Positions 51,156-62,660 of a DNA stretch of 64,000 nt are shown here, piece by piece. Where the stretch lies: the NCBI GenBank assembly GCA_030220185.1, contig JASPKZ010003844.1:6103501-6167500 (forward strand), in the 5' to 3' direction. Below the pieces are notes generated by a model, which did not search any database, had not been told where the DNA came from, and saw only the letters and a list, made by a program, of their open reading frames with translations. A program made the position numbers and the translations under genes. The DNA is from Diploptera punctata. Taxonomy: Eukaryota > Arthropoda > Insecta > Blattodea > Blaberidae. Each line of letters begins with the position of its first letter. Position 1 is the first letter of the stretch.

Positions 51156-51600
51156 AAAAAAAATGAACGAATTTATCAGGGAATTTAAATCAATGCACCT
51201 TGAAATTCGGACGAGAAAGGAAACTCAAATGAAGTTCTATACGTTGACAGCAATACTAGTTATATTACATGGATCAGAAATTTGAACCATGACACGAAAT
51301 GATAATAAGTTACAGGCTACAGAAATGAGATTTTTGAAATCAGTTAAGGATTTACTAGGTTAGATAAATTTAAAAATGAGGATATAAGAAAATAAATATA
51401 ATGTCATTAGAGGAAAGGATTCATCATTATAGAGATCAGTGGATTGAACACTTAGAAAGAATGAGCAACAGTTGCATTTCTAAGATGAATTCTTGATTAT
51501 AAACCTGAAGGAAGGAGAGGTTTGGGAAGACCACGGAAACGTTGGGTGGAGAATATGTGAAGATGGTACAGGCTTAAGAGCATAATCCGTGAATGAAGAC
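51156..51600 (+). pseudogene. LINE family H, RT C-terminal fragment, plus strand
   Basis: Degenerate C-terminal RT: RKETQMKFYTLTAILVILHG followed by the YGSE-equivalent HGSEI, LQATEMRFLKSVKD, the MSLEERIHHYRDQWIEHLER block and GRPRKRWVENM near 51520-51560. It contains several stops. The same family is found inverted at 58519-58757. Confidence 0.75.
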
Positions 51601-51735
51601 GAAGGAGAAACACAAACTATTATTTTTAACACATTAAATTAAACATAATTTCAGTGAAGATATTTCAAACACTGTAGGCCCTATATTATATTGTTCATAT
51701 AAGCTTTAAGAACGGAATTTTTTTCTTATCATGTC

Positions 51736-51737
<2 letters not shown>

Positions 51738-51777
<40 letters not shown>
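51738..51777. repeat. (AT)n microsatellite
   Basis: About 20 AT units. Confidence 0.95.
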
Positions 51778-51779
<2 letters not shown>

Positions 51780-52339
51780 GTGTGATCATTAGTTTCATTG
51801 ATGTTTACTCCTAGCCCCAATTTCTCAGTGTTAACGACTTTCATTTGTTTCATTGTTACAAGTAATAATGCAAATAACTGCGAGTAGAGGAAAGTTGAAC
51901 TTTCCAAACTATATAGTCTAATGGTTACATGAGACAATAATTTCCATATATGTGTACAATGAACAACTTTGTGAATTTAAAATTGCAAATTGTGTTGCAT
52001 AAGTAAAAATTAGCTGGAGTGTGTGTTTGTTGGGAAAGTTGTTTAAATGTGAGGTTTGCAGGAAGTAACTCTAAACATGTGAAGTAATTTATCTTAACAG
52101 TAAGTTGTCAACTTGATTGCACAGACATTTTATCATCTGACAATGTTTACATCACCATCTTCTTTGACACTTGTAAATCTGGAAGAACTGTTACGGTCTA
52201 CAAATATATATGTTTCTAGGTCGTCCCAAACATCTTTTACCATTTGGTTGGTAGTTTAAATTAAGAGACACAGTAAAAAAAAGGTACTTTTTTTATTTTA
52301 ACAAATTCTTACAACCTGTGATTTTATATAGCAGGAAGT
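51778..52339. other. Non-coding spacer
   Basis: AT-rich; nothing recognised on either strand. Confidence 0.5.
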
Positions 52340-52484
52340 GTCCACCGCTAAAGTCTCGAGGTAACATGCTGTCTTGTCACGCAGCGGGCCCGGGTTCGAT
52401 CTCCGGTTGGGACAAGTTTCCTGGGTGAGATTTTTCGGGGTTTTTCCTCATTTATAAGATATGTCAGGAAACTTTAAGGGACTA
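52340..52484 (+). repeat. tRNA-Asp-like SINE, family A, 5' fragment (copy 5)
   Basis: Head and start of the body (GGGTTCGATCTCCGG, then AAGATATGTCAGGAAACTTT). The 3' half with the (CAT)n tract is missing. Confidence 0.8.
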
Positions 52485-53168
52485 CAATTTTCATCAGTTG
52501 TGTTTAATATATATAATTGTGGGTCTGTCCGTCCTTTATGGCAGCAAAAACTATTAGACCTATTTCAATTGGGGTTTTACCATGAATTAGAGGATTTTTC
52601 TGGGACAATTAACATATATAATATATTACCGTACGTACTATAGGGCCGGAGCTAAAAAAAAAATGCATCGTTGCACTAAAAAAAATAGCTTTCTGGACCT
52701 TTAAATGGTTTACGCTACCTAAACCATAATAAAAGTACACCATATTAATGATTAATGTATACAGAATTTAATATCTCAAAAAACTCTACAAAAAAGACTG
52801 CGACAGCATATGTCTATCTTTTACGGATAGATAGATAGATGGAAAGCTCTGCGGCCTTCACTTGACCTTTTGGGGTTCTATTCCAGCATTTGCTTTTTGG
52901 ATTGAGGGAAACCGCTTAAAACCTCAATCGGAATAGTTTTACGGATAACTCACCATAAGGATTTTTGTTTTTCAGCTCATTGATGCCAAGAAGATTGGGA
53001 TAAGTAGATTCTCGGGCAATGCCGGCCACTTATTCAACTAAACATAAAAACACGCTGTGTATTAACTAGTATGTATGTATACATAAACACACACATACGC
53101 ACATATATATTCCCGCTGCCTCTCATATAAATTGAGAATAATATATATATATAAGCGTTCGTGTTAGG
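52485..53168. other. Non-coding spacer with a GATA-rich repeat
   Basis: 52825-52925 has GATAGATAGATGGAAAGCTC, related to the insert at 50813-50900. Otherwise nothing recognised. Confidence 0.45.
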
Positions 53169-53243
53169 GTTCCTGAGTAGCTCAGTTGGTTAGAGCACTA
53201 ACGTATAAAATTAGAGATCTTGGGTTCAAATCCCGACTCACAC
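53169..53243 (+). pseudogene. tRNA-like sequence (pseudo-tRNA or SINE head)
   Basis: Perfect polymerase III boxes (TAGCTCAGTTGG and GGTTCAAATCC), an intact D stem GCTC/GAGC and a good T arm. The anticodon stem CTAAC/ATTAG has four of five pairs, with 7-base loop GTATAAA (anticodon ATA). The acceptor stem pairs at only about four of seven positions, so it is unlikely to be functional. Confidence 0.55.
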
Positions 53244-53262
53244 ATTTATTTTTCCTTTCACG

Positions 53263-53337
<75 letters not shown>

Positions 53338-53343
53338 ATATAT
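53263..53343. repeat. (CA)n(TA)n compound microsatellite
   Basis: About 15 CA units followed by about 22 TA units, just after the tRNA-like sequence. Confidence 0.95.
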
Positions 53344-53794
53344 GTTTCTTTTTTCCCCGCTCAGGCAGGTTTCCGGCACGTTTCCGGACATGAGTTCCTA
53401 TGCCAAACGTAACTATCTGGTCCCCACTACACCTCCCCAAAGAAAGTAATGGGAATTCAGTTACCACTTTGTATGCATGGTTTAAACTTACAGAGGTATA
53501 TAATTCGAGAGGTTTAGAATAGCGAATGGGGCAACACAAGAGAGGGAAAAAATGAAAAACACGACGATTGGTACCAATGTACATCTATATTTTATTATAT
53601 TCCACGCTACATCTCTCGATTTATGTCATATTTTCTTTCTTTTCCACAAAACTTTCTGTCCACATACCCCAATCTTCCTCGTGTGTGGAAGGTAATTTAG
53701 TTACGTTTATTTACTCATATATGTGAGCGAGTGATATGAGATCGGTATAGCGCCTCAATGAGACATCTAGTGGACAACTAATGTATTAATTGGG

Positions 53795-54027
53795 CGGATA
53801 ACGGTCACTGAATTTTGCACAGAGTCCTCTTTATTCAGGCTTGCGGTTGTTTAACGAGCCTATGAAAATCTTTAGATTCGGGACCCACCGGTTAAAGTCC
53901 GTCTCGGAGGTCTTTGTCCCTTGGATCGTATCATCCTAAAAATACATCGACTCTGGTCGGATTTCAATCTGCGTCCCTCGGAACTAGAGACAAGGAACGT
54001 AACCATTATCCAACCGCGGCCGACACA
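53795..54027 (-). repeat. tRNA-derived SINE, family B, copy 2
   Basis: The minus strand starts GTCGGCCGCGGTTGG and has the family body (GACGGACTTTAACCGGTGGG, AGGCTCGTTAAACAACCGCA). Confidence 0.78.
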
Positions 54028-54116
54028 AAATGTTCTTAAAACAAAAATATTTCGGTCTATGTTTATATCAAGAGTAGACTTTATTTATGATACAATATAA
54101 ATACATAACTATAATA

Positions 54117-54131
54117 CTAATAATAATAATG

Positions 54132-54197
<66 letters not shown>

Positions 54198-54198
54198 T
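54117..54198. repeat. (AAT)n microsatellite, tail of LINE G
   Basis: About 27 AAT units at the 3' end of the minus-strand LINE that follows. Confidence 0.95.
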
Positions 54199-55242
54199 AT
54201 ACAGATTTTCGATGTTTACACATCTTTCTGTACCTAAAGTTTTATTTTCCTTATCCACTCGTCCCTATCCAACCACTCCATGTCCTCAAGTCCTCTTGTT
54301 TTCATTCCACTTCTTATTTCTTGTATCCCTGAGTTTGGAATTCTTCCTTTCTTTCTTCTTCCAGGTGGACACCATTCCTGTGTTTTTCTGGGTAACCACT
54401 CTTCTTGCATTCGACGTACATGCACATACCAATTTAATTGCTTACCGCTGTGGTCTCGAGGTAGCGTGTTGCCTTGTCACGCAGCGGGCCCAGGTTCGAT
54501 CCCCGGTCGGGACAGGCTCCTGGGTGAGGTTTTTTCGGGGTATTTCCTCACCCGTAAGACAAATGTCGGGAAGCTTAGGTCCCAACGGTCCCCGAAAATC
54601 ATCCGGCCATTATCATCATCTTTATCATCATCACCATCATCCTTCACCAGTGTTGAAAGCAACGGGAAGCTACCACGCCTATAATTAATTCCCTCCTAAA
54701 GCTGCAAAGCATAGCATGAAAATGCTATGATTGCAGTGAAAGACCTGCCCTCGGGCAGAATTACTATGGATGGATGGATATCTTACATAATCTACTATTG
54801 AATATTTAATATTAATTTTTTCTTATATGATTTTTTTTTCTATTTTGAACATCTTGCTGCTCTTCTCGTTAAATCGATTTCCATCGACGTAAGTTTTTGT
54901 TCAATTTTTTTTAATTTCCATACTTCAGCTCCATACAGTACTTCTCACTATTAAATTATTTATTTGTAACTTACTTTTCTTGGTTATGTGTCTGTTCCAT
55001 ATGACACCATTTATCATTGCTGTTATTGATATACCTTTATTTATTCTGCCCTCAATGTCACTTTCTTTCCTATCCTCTCTATGTACTTTTACCCCCAAGT
55101 ACTCAAATTCTTCACATCCTTTAATATACGCTTGTAATCTAATATCAGATCTCCGTGTTTCTGCTTAACATTCCATATAATTTTTTTTTAAATGTATTTT
55201 CAAACCCCATTTATCCGGTTCGTGCATTAATTTTTGAACATA
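54199..55242 (-). repeat. LINE family G, RT C-terminal region, split by a SINE
   Basis: The minus strand shows KQLNWYGHVRRM-type sequence and DMEWLDRDEWIRKIKL before the tail, matching 57147-57380. A family A SINE (54443-54780) splits it. Upstream pieces continue to about 55242 with LINE-like codons but no long frame. Confidence 0.72.
54443..54780 (+). repeat. tRNA-Asp-like SINE, family A, copy 6
   Basis: Full copy from CCGCTGTGGTCTCGAGG to the (GGAT)n end, inside LINE G. The LINE sequence resumes with CTTACATAATC as in the uninterrupted copy at 57345. Confidence 0.88.
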
Positions 55243-55246
55243 AACA

Positions 55247-55258
55247 TATAATAATAAT

Positions 55259-55322
<64 letters not shown>

Positions 55323-55520
55323 TGAATATATTATATAGATAGATCATCGATTGATTAATGTCTTTGACATCGTCCGATTCCTAATAGTCAATTTTGTCGG
55401 TCCATTCAATTTCCTGTTGTAGGCCTAGATTTTTCTCCTTCATGAATAAATGTATTCCCTGACTCCAGAGATTTTAGGTCTTCCTCTGCCTCGTCTTCCC
55501 TCAGGTTTCCATTCATTAAT
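55247..55520 (-). repeat. LINE 3' end with (ATT)n tail
   Basis: The minus strand encodes KPEGRRGRGRPK-type C-terminal RT residues near 55480-55510, then a 3' UTR and the (ATT)n tail at 55247-55322. Confidence 0.65.
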
Positions 55521-55689
55521 ATATTATAATATAATAATATATTATGAAGTTCTTGCACCGAACAATTAAACACCTATGGTGTTCTGTGCCGGTACCGACG
55601 ACCTTTCGGATCCGAACAGAGGCCACACCAAGTATGATCACATCACAAACGAAGATATACTATAGGAACTTAGTATGGACATGGATTTT

Positions 55690-56400
55690 ATACATAAGTT
55701 AAATACCAACCTCCCTGTGGATTATCACCTTGGCGTGGTAGGGAGGCTTAATACCAATGATCCAGACGATCATAACCGGGAAGTCTTGGCTTGCGGTTAG
55801 ATACGAGGAGAGGGAACTAAGAATAATCCGCAACGTGGGAGCAACAACCACGCTGGAAGCTGTAAACACGGAAGACCACAACGGCAGGCACGGCGGAGAT
55901 AGAAATATCGGAACGGCGAAAATGGCGGAAGTGGGAATGAAATAAGAGACCCAGCTCAGGGAAACAAGAGAGAAGTCCTCAACGGCAGAAGGTGGAAGAG
56001 GCAACCTCTTTGTGGAGATAAAACACAAGGAAGCAAGTCCAAATGCTTTGAGGAGGCAGCCCCTCCAAAGAATTTGCCCTGCAGAACGTTAGTAGCGTGC
56101 TCAGGGGACACTTCAAAATTCTTACAAGCTCCAAATCAAAGAACAGACAAAAAACACAACACAGAAATAAGACAACAACTAAAAGTAGAGGAATTAAACA
56201 CAACAATAGTGAAATACAGAACAAACTGGAAAGAACTCTTAGCAAGGATGACTGAGAATAGAATACCAAAAGCAGCATACAACTACTCATCACGAGGAAG
56301 AAGAAGTCTGGGAAGACCAAAGAAAAGATGGAAACAGCAGTAATTTGGAGCCGGAACAGGCTAGTAAATAAGCCTAAACCGTGATGAAGAAGAAAAAGAA
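55690..56400 (+). mobile_element. RTE-derived composite element, leader plus RT C-terminus
   Basis: The leader has GGAGGCTTAATACCAATGAT and ATCCAGACGATC-like blocks related to 61872 onward. It continues through CTTTGAGGAGGCAGCCCC into CCTGCAGAACGTTAG. At about 56160 it jumps to the C-terminal RT codons (TIVKYRTNWKELLARM, GRRSLGRPKKRW, ORF 56074-56343). The endonuclease and catalytic RT are absent. Confidence 0.72.
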
Positions 56401-56401
56401 G

Positions 56402-56582
56402 TTTAATACCAAGATAACTGGAAACAGCATGTGAGACGGATGCCCAATGATAGGATCCCCAGGGCAATTTTGAACTACCAACCACAGGGAAAGAGATCGA
56501 TTGGACGTCCGCCAAAAAGATAATTTCATCTTTTGTAGACGAAACAGTTCTTAAAGGACTAAGCCTATAACATGCCAGGACG

Positions 56583-56649
<67 letters not shown>
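56402..56649 (+). repeat. LINE 3' end with (ATT)n tail
   Basis: Encodes YQDNWKQHVRRMPNDRIPRA and GRPPKR, then a short 3' UTR and an (ATT)n run at 56583-56649. It follows the composite element directly. Confidence 0.72.
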
Positions 56650-56650
<1 letters not shown>

Positions 56651-56802
56651 AGCTAGTCAGCGATTGTGTATCTCAACGAGACTTAGGCGTTCTCACTCTA
56701 CCAGGGGAGAAATTCAATCAACCATACTAATTTAGTTACACTTGTTTCGGATAGATATCATCGACTGACCCGGGGTCAGCGTTCCGCCTCATAGTGACAT
56801 TT

Positions 56803-57043
56803 AGGAAACCAAGGTAGTACTAGGATGGGAAATTTTGCACAAAGGCTTTTTCATTCAGGCTTATAGTTCTTTAACGAGCCTGAAATCTTTAGACTTGGGA
56901 CCCACGGCTTAAAGTCCCTGCCGGAACACTTGTCGCTTGGATTTTTTCACCTTAAAAAAGAATCCATAGACCACGGTCGGGTTTGAACCCGTGTCCCTCG
57001 GAACTAGAGGCAAGGAACATAACCACTAGCCCACGCGGCCGAC

Positions 57044-57044
<1 letters not shown>
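56803..57044 (-). repeat. tRNA-derived SINE, family B, copy 3
   Basis: The minus strand has GTCGGCCGCGTGGGCTAGTG, the B box GGGTTCAAACCC and the body ATGGATTCTTTTTTAAGGTG. The head abuts an (AAT)n tract. Confidence 0.8.
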
Positions 57045-57079
<35 letters not shown>

Positions 57080-57093
57080 GTAGTAATAATAAT
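57045..57093. repeat. (AAT)n microsatellite, tail of LINE G copy 2
   Basis: AAT units with AGT interruptions at the 3' end of the minus-strand LINE at 57094-57398. Confidence 0.92.
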
Positions 57094-57397
57094 AATTTTA
57101 TTTATATATAGATTTTCAATGTTTAGGCCTACACATCTTTCTGTGCCTAAAGTCTTATTTTCCTTCTCCACTCGTCTCTATCCGTCCACTCCATGTCTTC
57201 CAGGCCTCTTGTTCTCATTCCAGTTCTTATTTCTTGCATCCACGAGTATCGACGTCTTTCTTTCCTTCTTCTTCCAGATGGACACCATTCCAATGTTTTT
57301 TTCTGCATTCGTCGTACATGTCCATACCAATTTAATTGCTTGTATCTTATATAATCTACTATTGAATATCTAACATTCATTTTTTCTCGTATGACAG

Positions 57398-57398
<1 letters not shown>
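57094..57398 (-). pseudogene. LINE family G, RT C-terminal fragment, copy 2
   Basis: The minus-strand 77-codon frame (57380-57147) reads NVRYSIVDYIRYKQLNWYG, then HVRRMQKKTLEWCPSGRRRK and DMEWTDRDEWRRKIRL. It is the C-terminal end of a LINE reverse transcriptase. It ends before a short 3' UTR and the (ATT)n tail. Catalytic domains are not present. Confidence 0.8.
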
Positions 57399-57400
<2 letters not shown>

Positions 57401-57461
<61 letters not shown>

Positions 57462-57783
57462 TCCTCAACTCAGGTTCGGGTCGAGGAATGAGATGAGACG
57501 AAGCCCTATATTTATAGATGTCCGTGAATGACAAGGGTGCCGGCCGACGAATCCTGACGCATCGTTACAGGGTCGGATGAATGAAATGAAACGAAATGGA
57601 TGAGATGAGTATGGAGAAATGGTGGAATGAAATATGTGGCAGGGGAAAAAGGGAGAAACCCCGAGTAAAACTTGCATAAGCTCCGTTTCGTCTACTACGA
57701 AACCCACATGGAGTGACCGAGACTCAATCTCGGGACTCCAGCAGTGAGAGGCGAGCGTCTAACCACTTGCGCCACGGAGTCGT
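57401..57783 (-). repeat. tRNA-derived SINE, family C, copy 2, with (ATT)n tail
   Basis: Head at the right end (GACTCCGTGGCGCAAGTGG, GAGATTGAGTCTCGG), body with CGAAACGGAGCTTATGCAAG, tail (AAT)n on the plus strand at 57401-57461. Confidence 0.78.
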
Positions 57784-58518
57784 CCTTCCACAGTCATCGA
57801 CTATTTTAGATAATGTATTGAGACTTTTTGACGTGTAAGCCTGGTGTGAAAATGAAAGCTAAACCATATCAATGTGACACGGAATTAATAAAAGAGGAGA
57901 CTCCCTTGATGTGGGCGATTTGGTCGCTCTCACCCGTAAGAGAAAACACGCTACGCAATTCACCACGTTGACAACGCCAAACATTTTAGGTGATTATTAT
58001 TTTGTGAAGAGGAAAACACCCAACACACAACTTGATTGTAACTTGTGTTACATGGACAGTGTTGCAAGTCACTTTTATTTGTTTTCCAGAAATTAACATA
58101 ACGCAAATACACTGTCATAAATTTGAGAGCAACAATATTGTAATGTAAATAACTTACAATTGGACGATACTATGCATCATTCAGCTAAGCGTCATTTAAA
58201 AAAATGATATTTTGGTGACATATGTTGATCTGGTTCATGAAGTAAGTGTGCGCATACTTTCAGCTCCAAATCTTTAAATATTACCTTATGTTTAAAGAAA
58301 ACTGTAAAAGCCATCAGTCCTATCAGAGATTCTATGTTTTGCAACAAACGGCTATGAAACTATATCTTCATAAATGCCAATCTAAATTTTGTATCAAGCA
58401 GCTAAGCGCTAAATGTTCGCGCTCTTAGATTGTTGATGCATAACTGTCAAATAAGGAAAATAACTTGCAATATACAATATCGTTAAATAATGATGAATCC
58501 TTTCATCTAGTGATATTA
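57784..58518. other. Non-coding spacer
   Basis: Short chance frames only; nothing recognised. Confidence 0.5.
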
Positions 58519-58757
58519 TACTTAATTATTTTCTTATATCCTCATTTTTAAATTTATCTAACCTAGTAAAACTCCTAACTAATCTCAAAAACCTCATTTC
58601 TGCAGCCTGTAATTTGTTAATATAATTTCGTGTCATAGTCCAAGTTTTGATTCATATAGTAGAGCTGGTATTGCTGTCACCGTATACATTAGAACTTCAT
58701 TTGAGTTTCCTTTCTCGTGTTTTTCCTTTCGAAGTTCTATGTATTGTACCGCATATC
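58519..58757 (-). repeat. LINE family H, RT C-terminal fragment, minus strand
   Basis: Reverse complement of 51180-51400: GAAATGAGGTTTTTGAGATT, ACACGAAATTATATTAACAA and ACTCAAATGAAGTTCTA are all present. It is split at 58758 by the next element and resumes at 59095 for a few dozen bases. Confidence 0.75.
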
Positions 58758-58758
58758 T
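58748..58758. repeat. 11-bp target-site duplication, left
   Basis: ACCGCATATCT, repeated at 59084-59094. Confidence 0.85.
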
Positions 58759-59083
58759 TCTTCTTCTTCTTCTTCCTCTACGCATGACAGCTGGCAGCTT
58801 GTTGCGTGTTCATTCACTACAGGTCCGGGGTATGGTGACGTCTCAGTCCGGCTTACTTCGTGAATGTTTCTGTGAGTAATTGAAAATTTTACATCTTGGA
58901 AGTGAGTTACTAGCTCTTTCCTCTTCCATGGGTATCTCGTTTAGTCTGGACCTTCTTCCATGACCTGCCAAGCATGAGAGGCCCTGTTGGTAGTTACACT
59001 ACCACCTGTGTAGCTCATGGAGTCATTAGGACTCACAAGCCCCACCACCATGTCGAGATAGAGATACCGACGCGGCGGTGGGG
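58759..59083 (-). mobile_element. Short non-autonomous element with (GAA)n tail
   Basis: The minus strand opens CCCCACCGCCGCGTCGGTAT and ends in GAAGAAGAAGAAGA. It is bracketed by an 11-bp duplication inside LINE H. There is no coding sequence and no tRNA-like head. The leader GTGGTGGGGCTTGTGAGTCC resembles a LINE 5' region, so an RTE-derived short element is my inference. Confidence 0.75.
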
Positions 59084-59094
59084 ACCGCATATCT
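59084..59094. repeat. 11-bp target-site duplication, right
   Basis: ACCGCATATCT, matching 58748-58758. Confidence 0.85.
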
Positions 59095-59120
59095 AAATAT
59101 CATAAGTATCACAGCTATAG

Positions 59121-59994
59121 TGCGATGAGCTGATGGCACCAATAATACTGTATCCTATGGAAAAAAAAGTGAGTTAAACCATTCAGGTACTCTAATCGTA
59201 AACGTGTAAAGTTTTATTGTAAACATGAATATGTACTTATATACAAGACCTAGTCCTGTTTATTACAGCATCGCATGACATGACTGAGGTGTGGTCTCTA
59301 AGTGCTATGACAAAGGCGTGTTTAGAATTAGTCTAATCCGGTTAGATGCAAATAGTGAAAGTAATTACAGACGTGCCAATAGCTATTGTTTCCAAAAACT
59401 AGCTTTCTGATCTTGAGAACTTTTCTGTTGATCTTGCCATTTCTAACTGGATTTCAGCTGCATAATAACAGCCTATTTGCATTGATCAAGGTTAGAATAA
59501 TTACACACAACAACAAAGGCTCGAAATGTATCAATAACTATGTTTTCGGACTCGCAGAAGACGAAAATAATATTAGTTTTTTCCAATCACCTAACTGGAG
59601 TCAGATATTTCGACGACAACCTTTGGCAGAAGTGATCGTTTCCGTGAGAGTCGCAGTTGCTATTGTCTCTCAAACTGGTCACCCTTCTTTTTTTTATTTT
59701 GCGCGGTTTTATTACTCTTAGGGATTGTTAAACCCTCAGGAATACACAGGTATACAAAATTTCCTGATTGCCACTGTCAAATATATGAAGTAGTGGCTTG
59801 TGATACCTCGTTCTGTGCAGTTCGTCTTACATTACGAGTTAATCATTGTAATTGTGATATGTCGATATATGCATTATTGTGTATCATTATGAAGATATTG
59901 AATTAAAACAATCTACTATAATATATTTTAATACGTAATTTCTAGTGTTTTTATAATTTTGCAGTGTCTCGTCGCTGTAAGAATATTCTCCTAA
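59121..59994. other. Spacer without a supported gene
   Basis: A 111-codon plus-strand frame (59386-59721) has no recognisable motif and starts at a non-ATG codon; I do not call it. No repeat was recognised. Confidence 0.45.
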
Positions 59995-60525
59995 TATTCA
60001 GTTACGTATGTGGAGAGTAGTGTACAAAATCTCAGCGCAGAACTAGTTATAAAGGTGTACAATTTATATTTCGGGAACTATAGTAAATTTGGAGATACTG
60101 ATAAATATTGGGCCCCCGATTCTTGCTGTACAAACTGCCAAAGGATTTCAATAGGGTGGTTAAAATGTTCGCATTTGTGCATGCTATTTGCCATTCCAAT
60201 GTTGTGGAGGGAACCAACGGACCACATCACTGACTGTTATTTCTGTATGGTCAATATATCTGGTTTCACTTTAAAAAATAAGCATTCTCTTCAGTATCCA
60301 AATTTGCAGTCAGCCATGCGACATGTTAAACATAGTGATTCTTCACCGAACTTGAGTGACGTCAGTGATGAACATGGCGAAAGGTTCCACCAAGACATTT
60401 TAGAAATGGAAAGGTGTTACAAAGGGAAATCAGTGACCAGCATGCTTGCTGATTACTGCTGGCAACTTATGACAGACGTTTCGGAGCCATCTTATCGGCG
60501 TAAGTCATCCAGGAAGAAGTTTTGA
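59995..60525 (+). pseudogene. Internally deleted member of a multicopy arthropod zinc-binding family
   Basis: Open frame of about 177 codons with no in-frame ATG near its start; GTG at 60010 is only the first alternative codon. The N-terminal part has paired cysteines (SCCTNC and CYFCMVNISG) around FAIPMLWREPTDHITD, then YPNLQSAMRHVKHSDSSP. It then passes directly to ERFHQDILEMERCYKG and MLADYCWQLMTDV, ending in a basic RRKSSRKKF. From memory, these two ends belong to a widespread uncharacterised protein in arthropods and other invertebrates, normally separated by several hundred residues, so this copy has lost its centre. The function of the family is unknown to me. Confidence 0.6.
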
Positions 60526-61104
60526 AAGTTTTGCCACAATTTAAGCATGTGTTGTAACGTAACTACTTATTCATCTTTCTTAGAATAAAAATAACTTTTT
60601 GGATCTTATATGATTTGGTTTTACATAGATCAATTGCTTCTAGCATATTATTGCAAAAAAAAATTGAAACGAAGTGCAGATAAGCAATAATATGAGAAAT
60701 ATAACGAAAAAAGTTCAACACGTCCTCGCAAAAAAATGTTAGGTGATAGAGAAAAACGGACTTCAAATTCGAAATCAGCGCATGCCAATTAACTAAAGTC
60801 GCCGATTTTCATTTCTGCGAGCGACAAAAAGTTGAAATTTGTTGTTGTGTATTATAAATTATAAGTTTATGCGAGTGAGAGACGAGGAGATATATTGCTT
60901 ACCTTCATGTCTCTTGTGGCTGGTTAACTATATCCAGTGCATGACGAATCCTGGCGAATGGACGAGTCAATCCGAAAGTTCAATGTTTAGATTTATTGTT
61001 ATATTGAGGGCTGATACTCTACTCCCAGGGAAAGAAAGTCTCACGAAGGAATGCGGCTGAGCGAACGCCACGCGAATACAGTTTTGGCAATACCCTGCAG
61101 TATA
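60526..61104. other. Non-coding spacer
   Basis: No supported gene or repeat. Confidence 0.45.
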
Positions 61105-61450
61105 ATTAAAAACTAATGTAACATCATCAGCAGCAGCATTATCTTTACGGATTGAACTGGAAAACGTTAGTTCCGGTCTCATGCAGTAAACTGATCTTTC
61201 CATCGTATTCTTGGCCGTCCCACATATTTATACCCCTCTGGCTTATATATGAATAATCTGTAACAAAACACGTTCTTGATCCATTCTTTGAATGTGATCG
61301 AACCAATTTTGTTTGTATTCTTTGATTCTGTCTATTAAGCTGAATATGTTAAGCGAATTACTAATATCTTTGGTATATTTTTTTTATCTTGTAAAGTACA
61401 TCCAGGTACATGTCTCAAGAAAATTGTTTCTGCAGATTTTATATTTTTAG
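61105..61450 (-). repeat. LINE RT C-terminal remnant
   Basis: The minus strand, with shifts, reads IKEYKQNWFDHIQRMDQERV near 61280-61340 and a GRPRIRWKD-like stretch near 61205-61225. A GATGATG tail lies near 61115-61130. No long frame. Confidence 0.6.
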
Positions 61451-61793
61451 TTACTTAGTGAAAGTCCAATTTTCGGATATAAAACTAATATAACATCTAA
61501 ACTAGTGTGATGTCATATGAGTAAAATAGTCAAATTAACACAATAAATTTTACTCGATAGCAGGAATCTGTACCAGCTGAACTAATTTGTTACGTGTAGT
61601 ATAACGAATACAACAATCGCACATATCATCACTAACCAATGGTATTCGAGAAATCCACCTGCATGCAAACTCAACCCCCCCCGTTCCGCAATAGACCGTC
61701 ATCCCCGCGCGGGAACTTTCTTTCACTGGGAGTACAGTACTTCCAAAATCCAGGACACATAACGCAGAATTAACATTGTTTTCAGTTTTAATA

Positions 61794-61795
<2 letters not shown>
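61451..61795. other. Non-coding spacer
   Basis: Nothing recognised; a short GC-rich patch at 61675-61720. Confidence 0.45.
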
Positions 61796-61841
<46 letters not shown>

Positions 61842-61871
61842 GGTATTATTATTATTACGGTATTATTATTA
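61796..61871. repeat. (ATT)n microsatellite
   Basis: About 25 ATT units with ACGGT interruptions, directly before the composite element. Confidence 0.93.
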
Positions 61872-62600
61872 GGTGGGGGGGCTTAGTACCCGATGAACCA
61901 GACGACCCTACTGGGGAAGATTGACTTAGGTTAATCTTGCTGGTGGGTAAGAGGCGAGGGGAACTAAGTATAGCTCACAACGAGGGAATGGCGTCTGTAT
62001 CCATATTGGGCGGCCACAATCTTCGTCAAGTCTTCAACGGTCAACAAGGAATAGCACAGCTAAACTTGTAGGGCTTGAAGAGCGGAAGAAGCAGCTCTCT
62101 CTTGGGGGTGGATATCCAGAGGAGCATGTTTGGAGGCTCAGAGGAAGCAGCCCTTCCACCATCCTTGTCCTGCGAAGCGCACGTAACGCTTCCGGGAGAC
62201 ATTCATCTTACTGAGAAGCTTCATGGAAATCAGCCGGATTGTCATAAAAGGAACCGACCCAAGCAAGATAAAAGGATACGATTTGGAATAAAGGACATTT
62301 TGAAATTAGGAAATTGGAACGTAAGGGGAATAAATACAAAAGAAGAAGAATTAGAAAACAAGACTTGATAGAATAAGAAATGAGGATATAAGAGAAGAAT
62401 TGAAAGTACAGCCTTTATTGGATAAGGTCACGAATTACAGACAGAAATGGATTGATCATATGGATGGAATGAGTAAGGAGAGATATCCATTGTTAGCAAG
62501 AAATTATCAAGCAAGAGGAAGACGTGATGTTGGAAGACCTAGAAGACGTTGGACTGATGCATTATGAAGTCGGAACGGGCAATGCCTAATCCCTGGAGTG

Positions 62601-62660
<60 letters not shown>

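Noticed and set aside
53186..53449. 87-codon frame across the tRNA-like sequence and microsatellite
   Set aside because: Runs through (CA)n(TA)n; not coding.
54087..54332. 81-codon frame with a poly-isoleucine run
   Set aside because: Translation of the (AAT)n tract and the antisense of LINE G.
59386..59721. 111-codon plus-strand frame
   Set aside because: Non-ATG start, no motif, no neighbouring signals; chance frame most likely.
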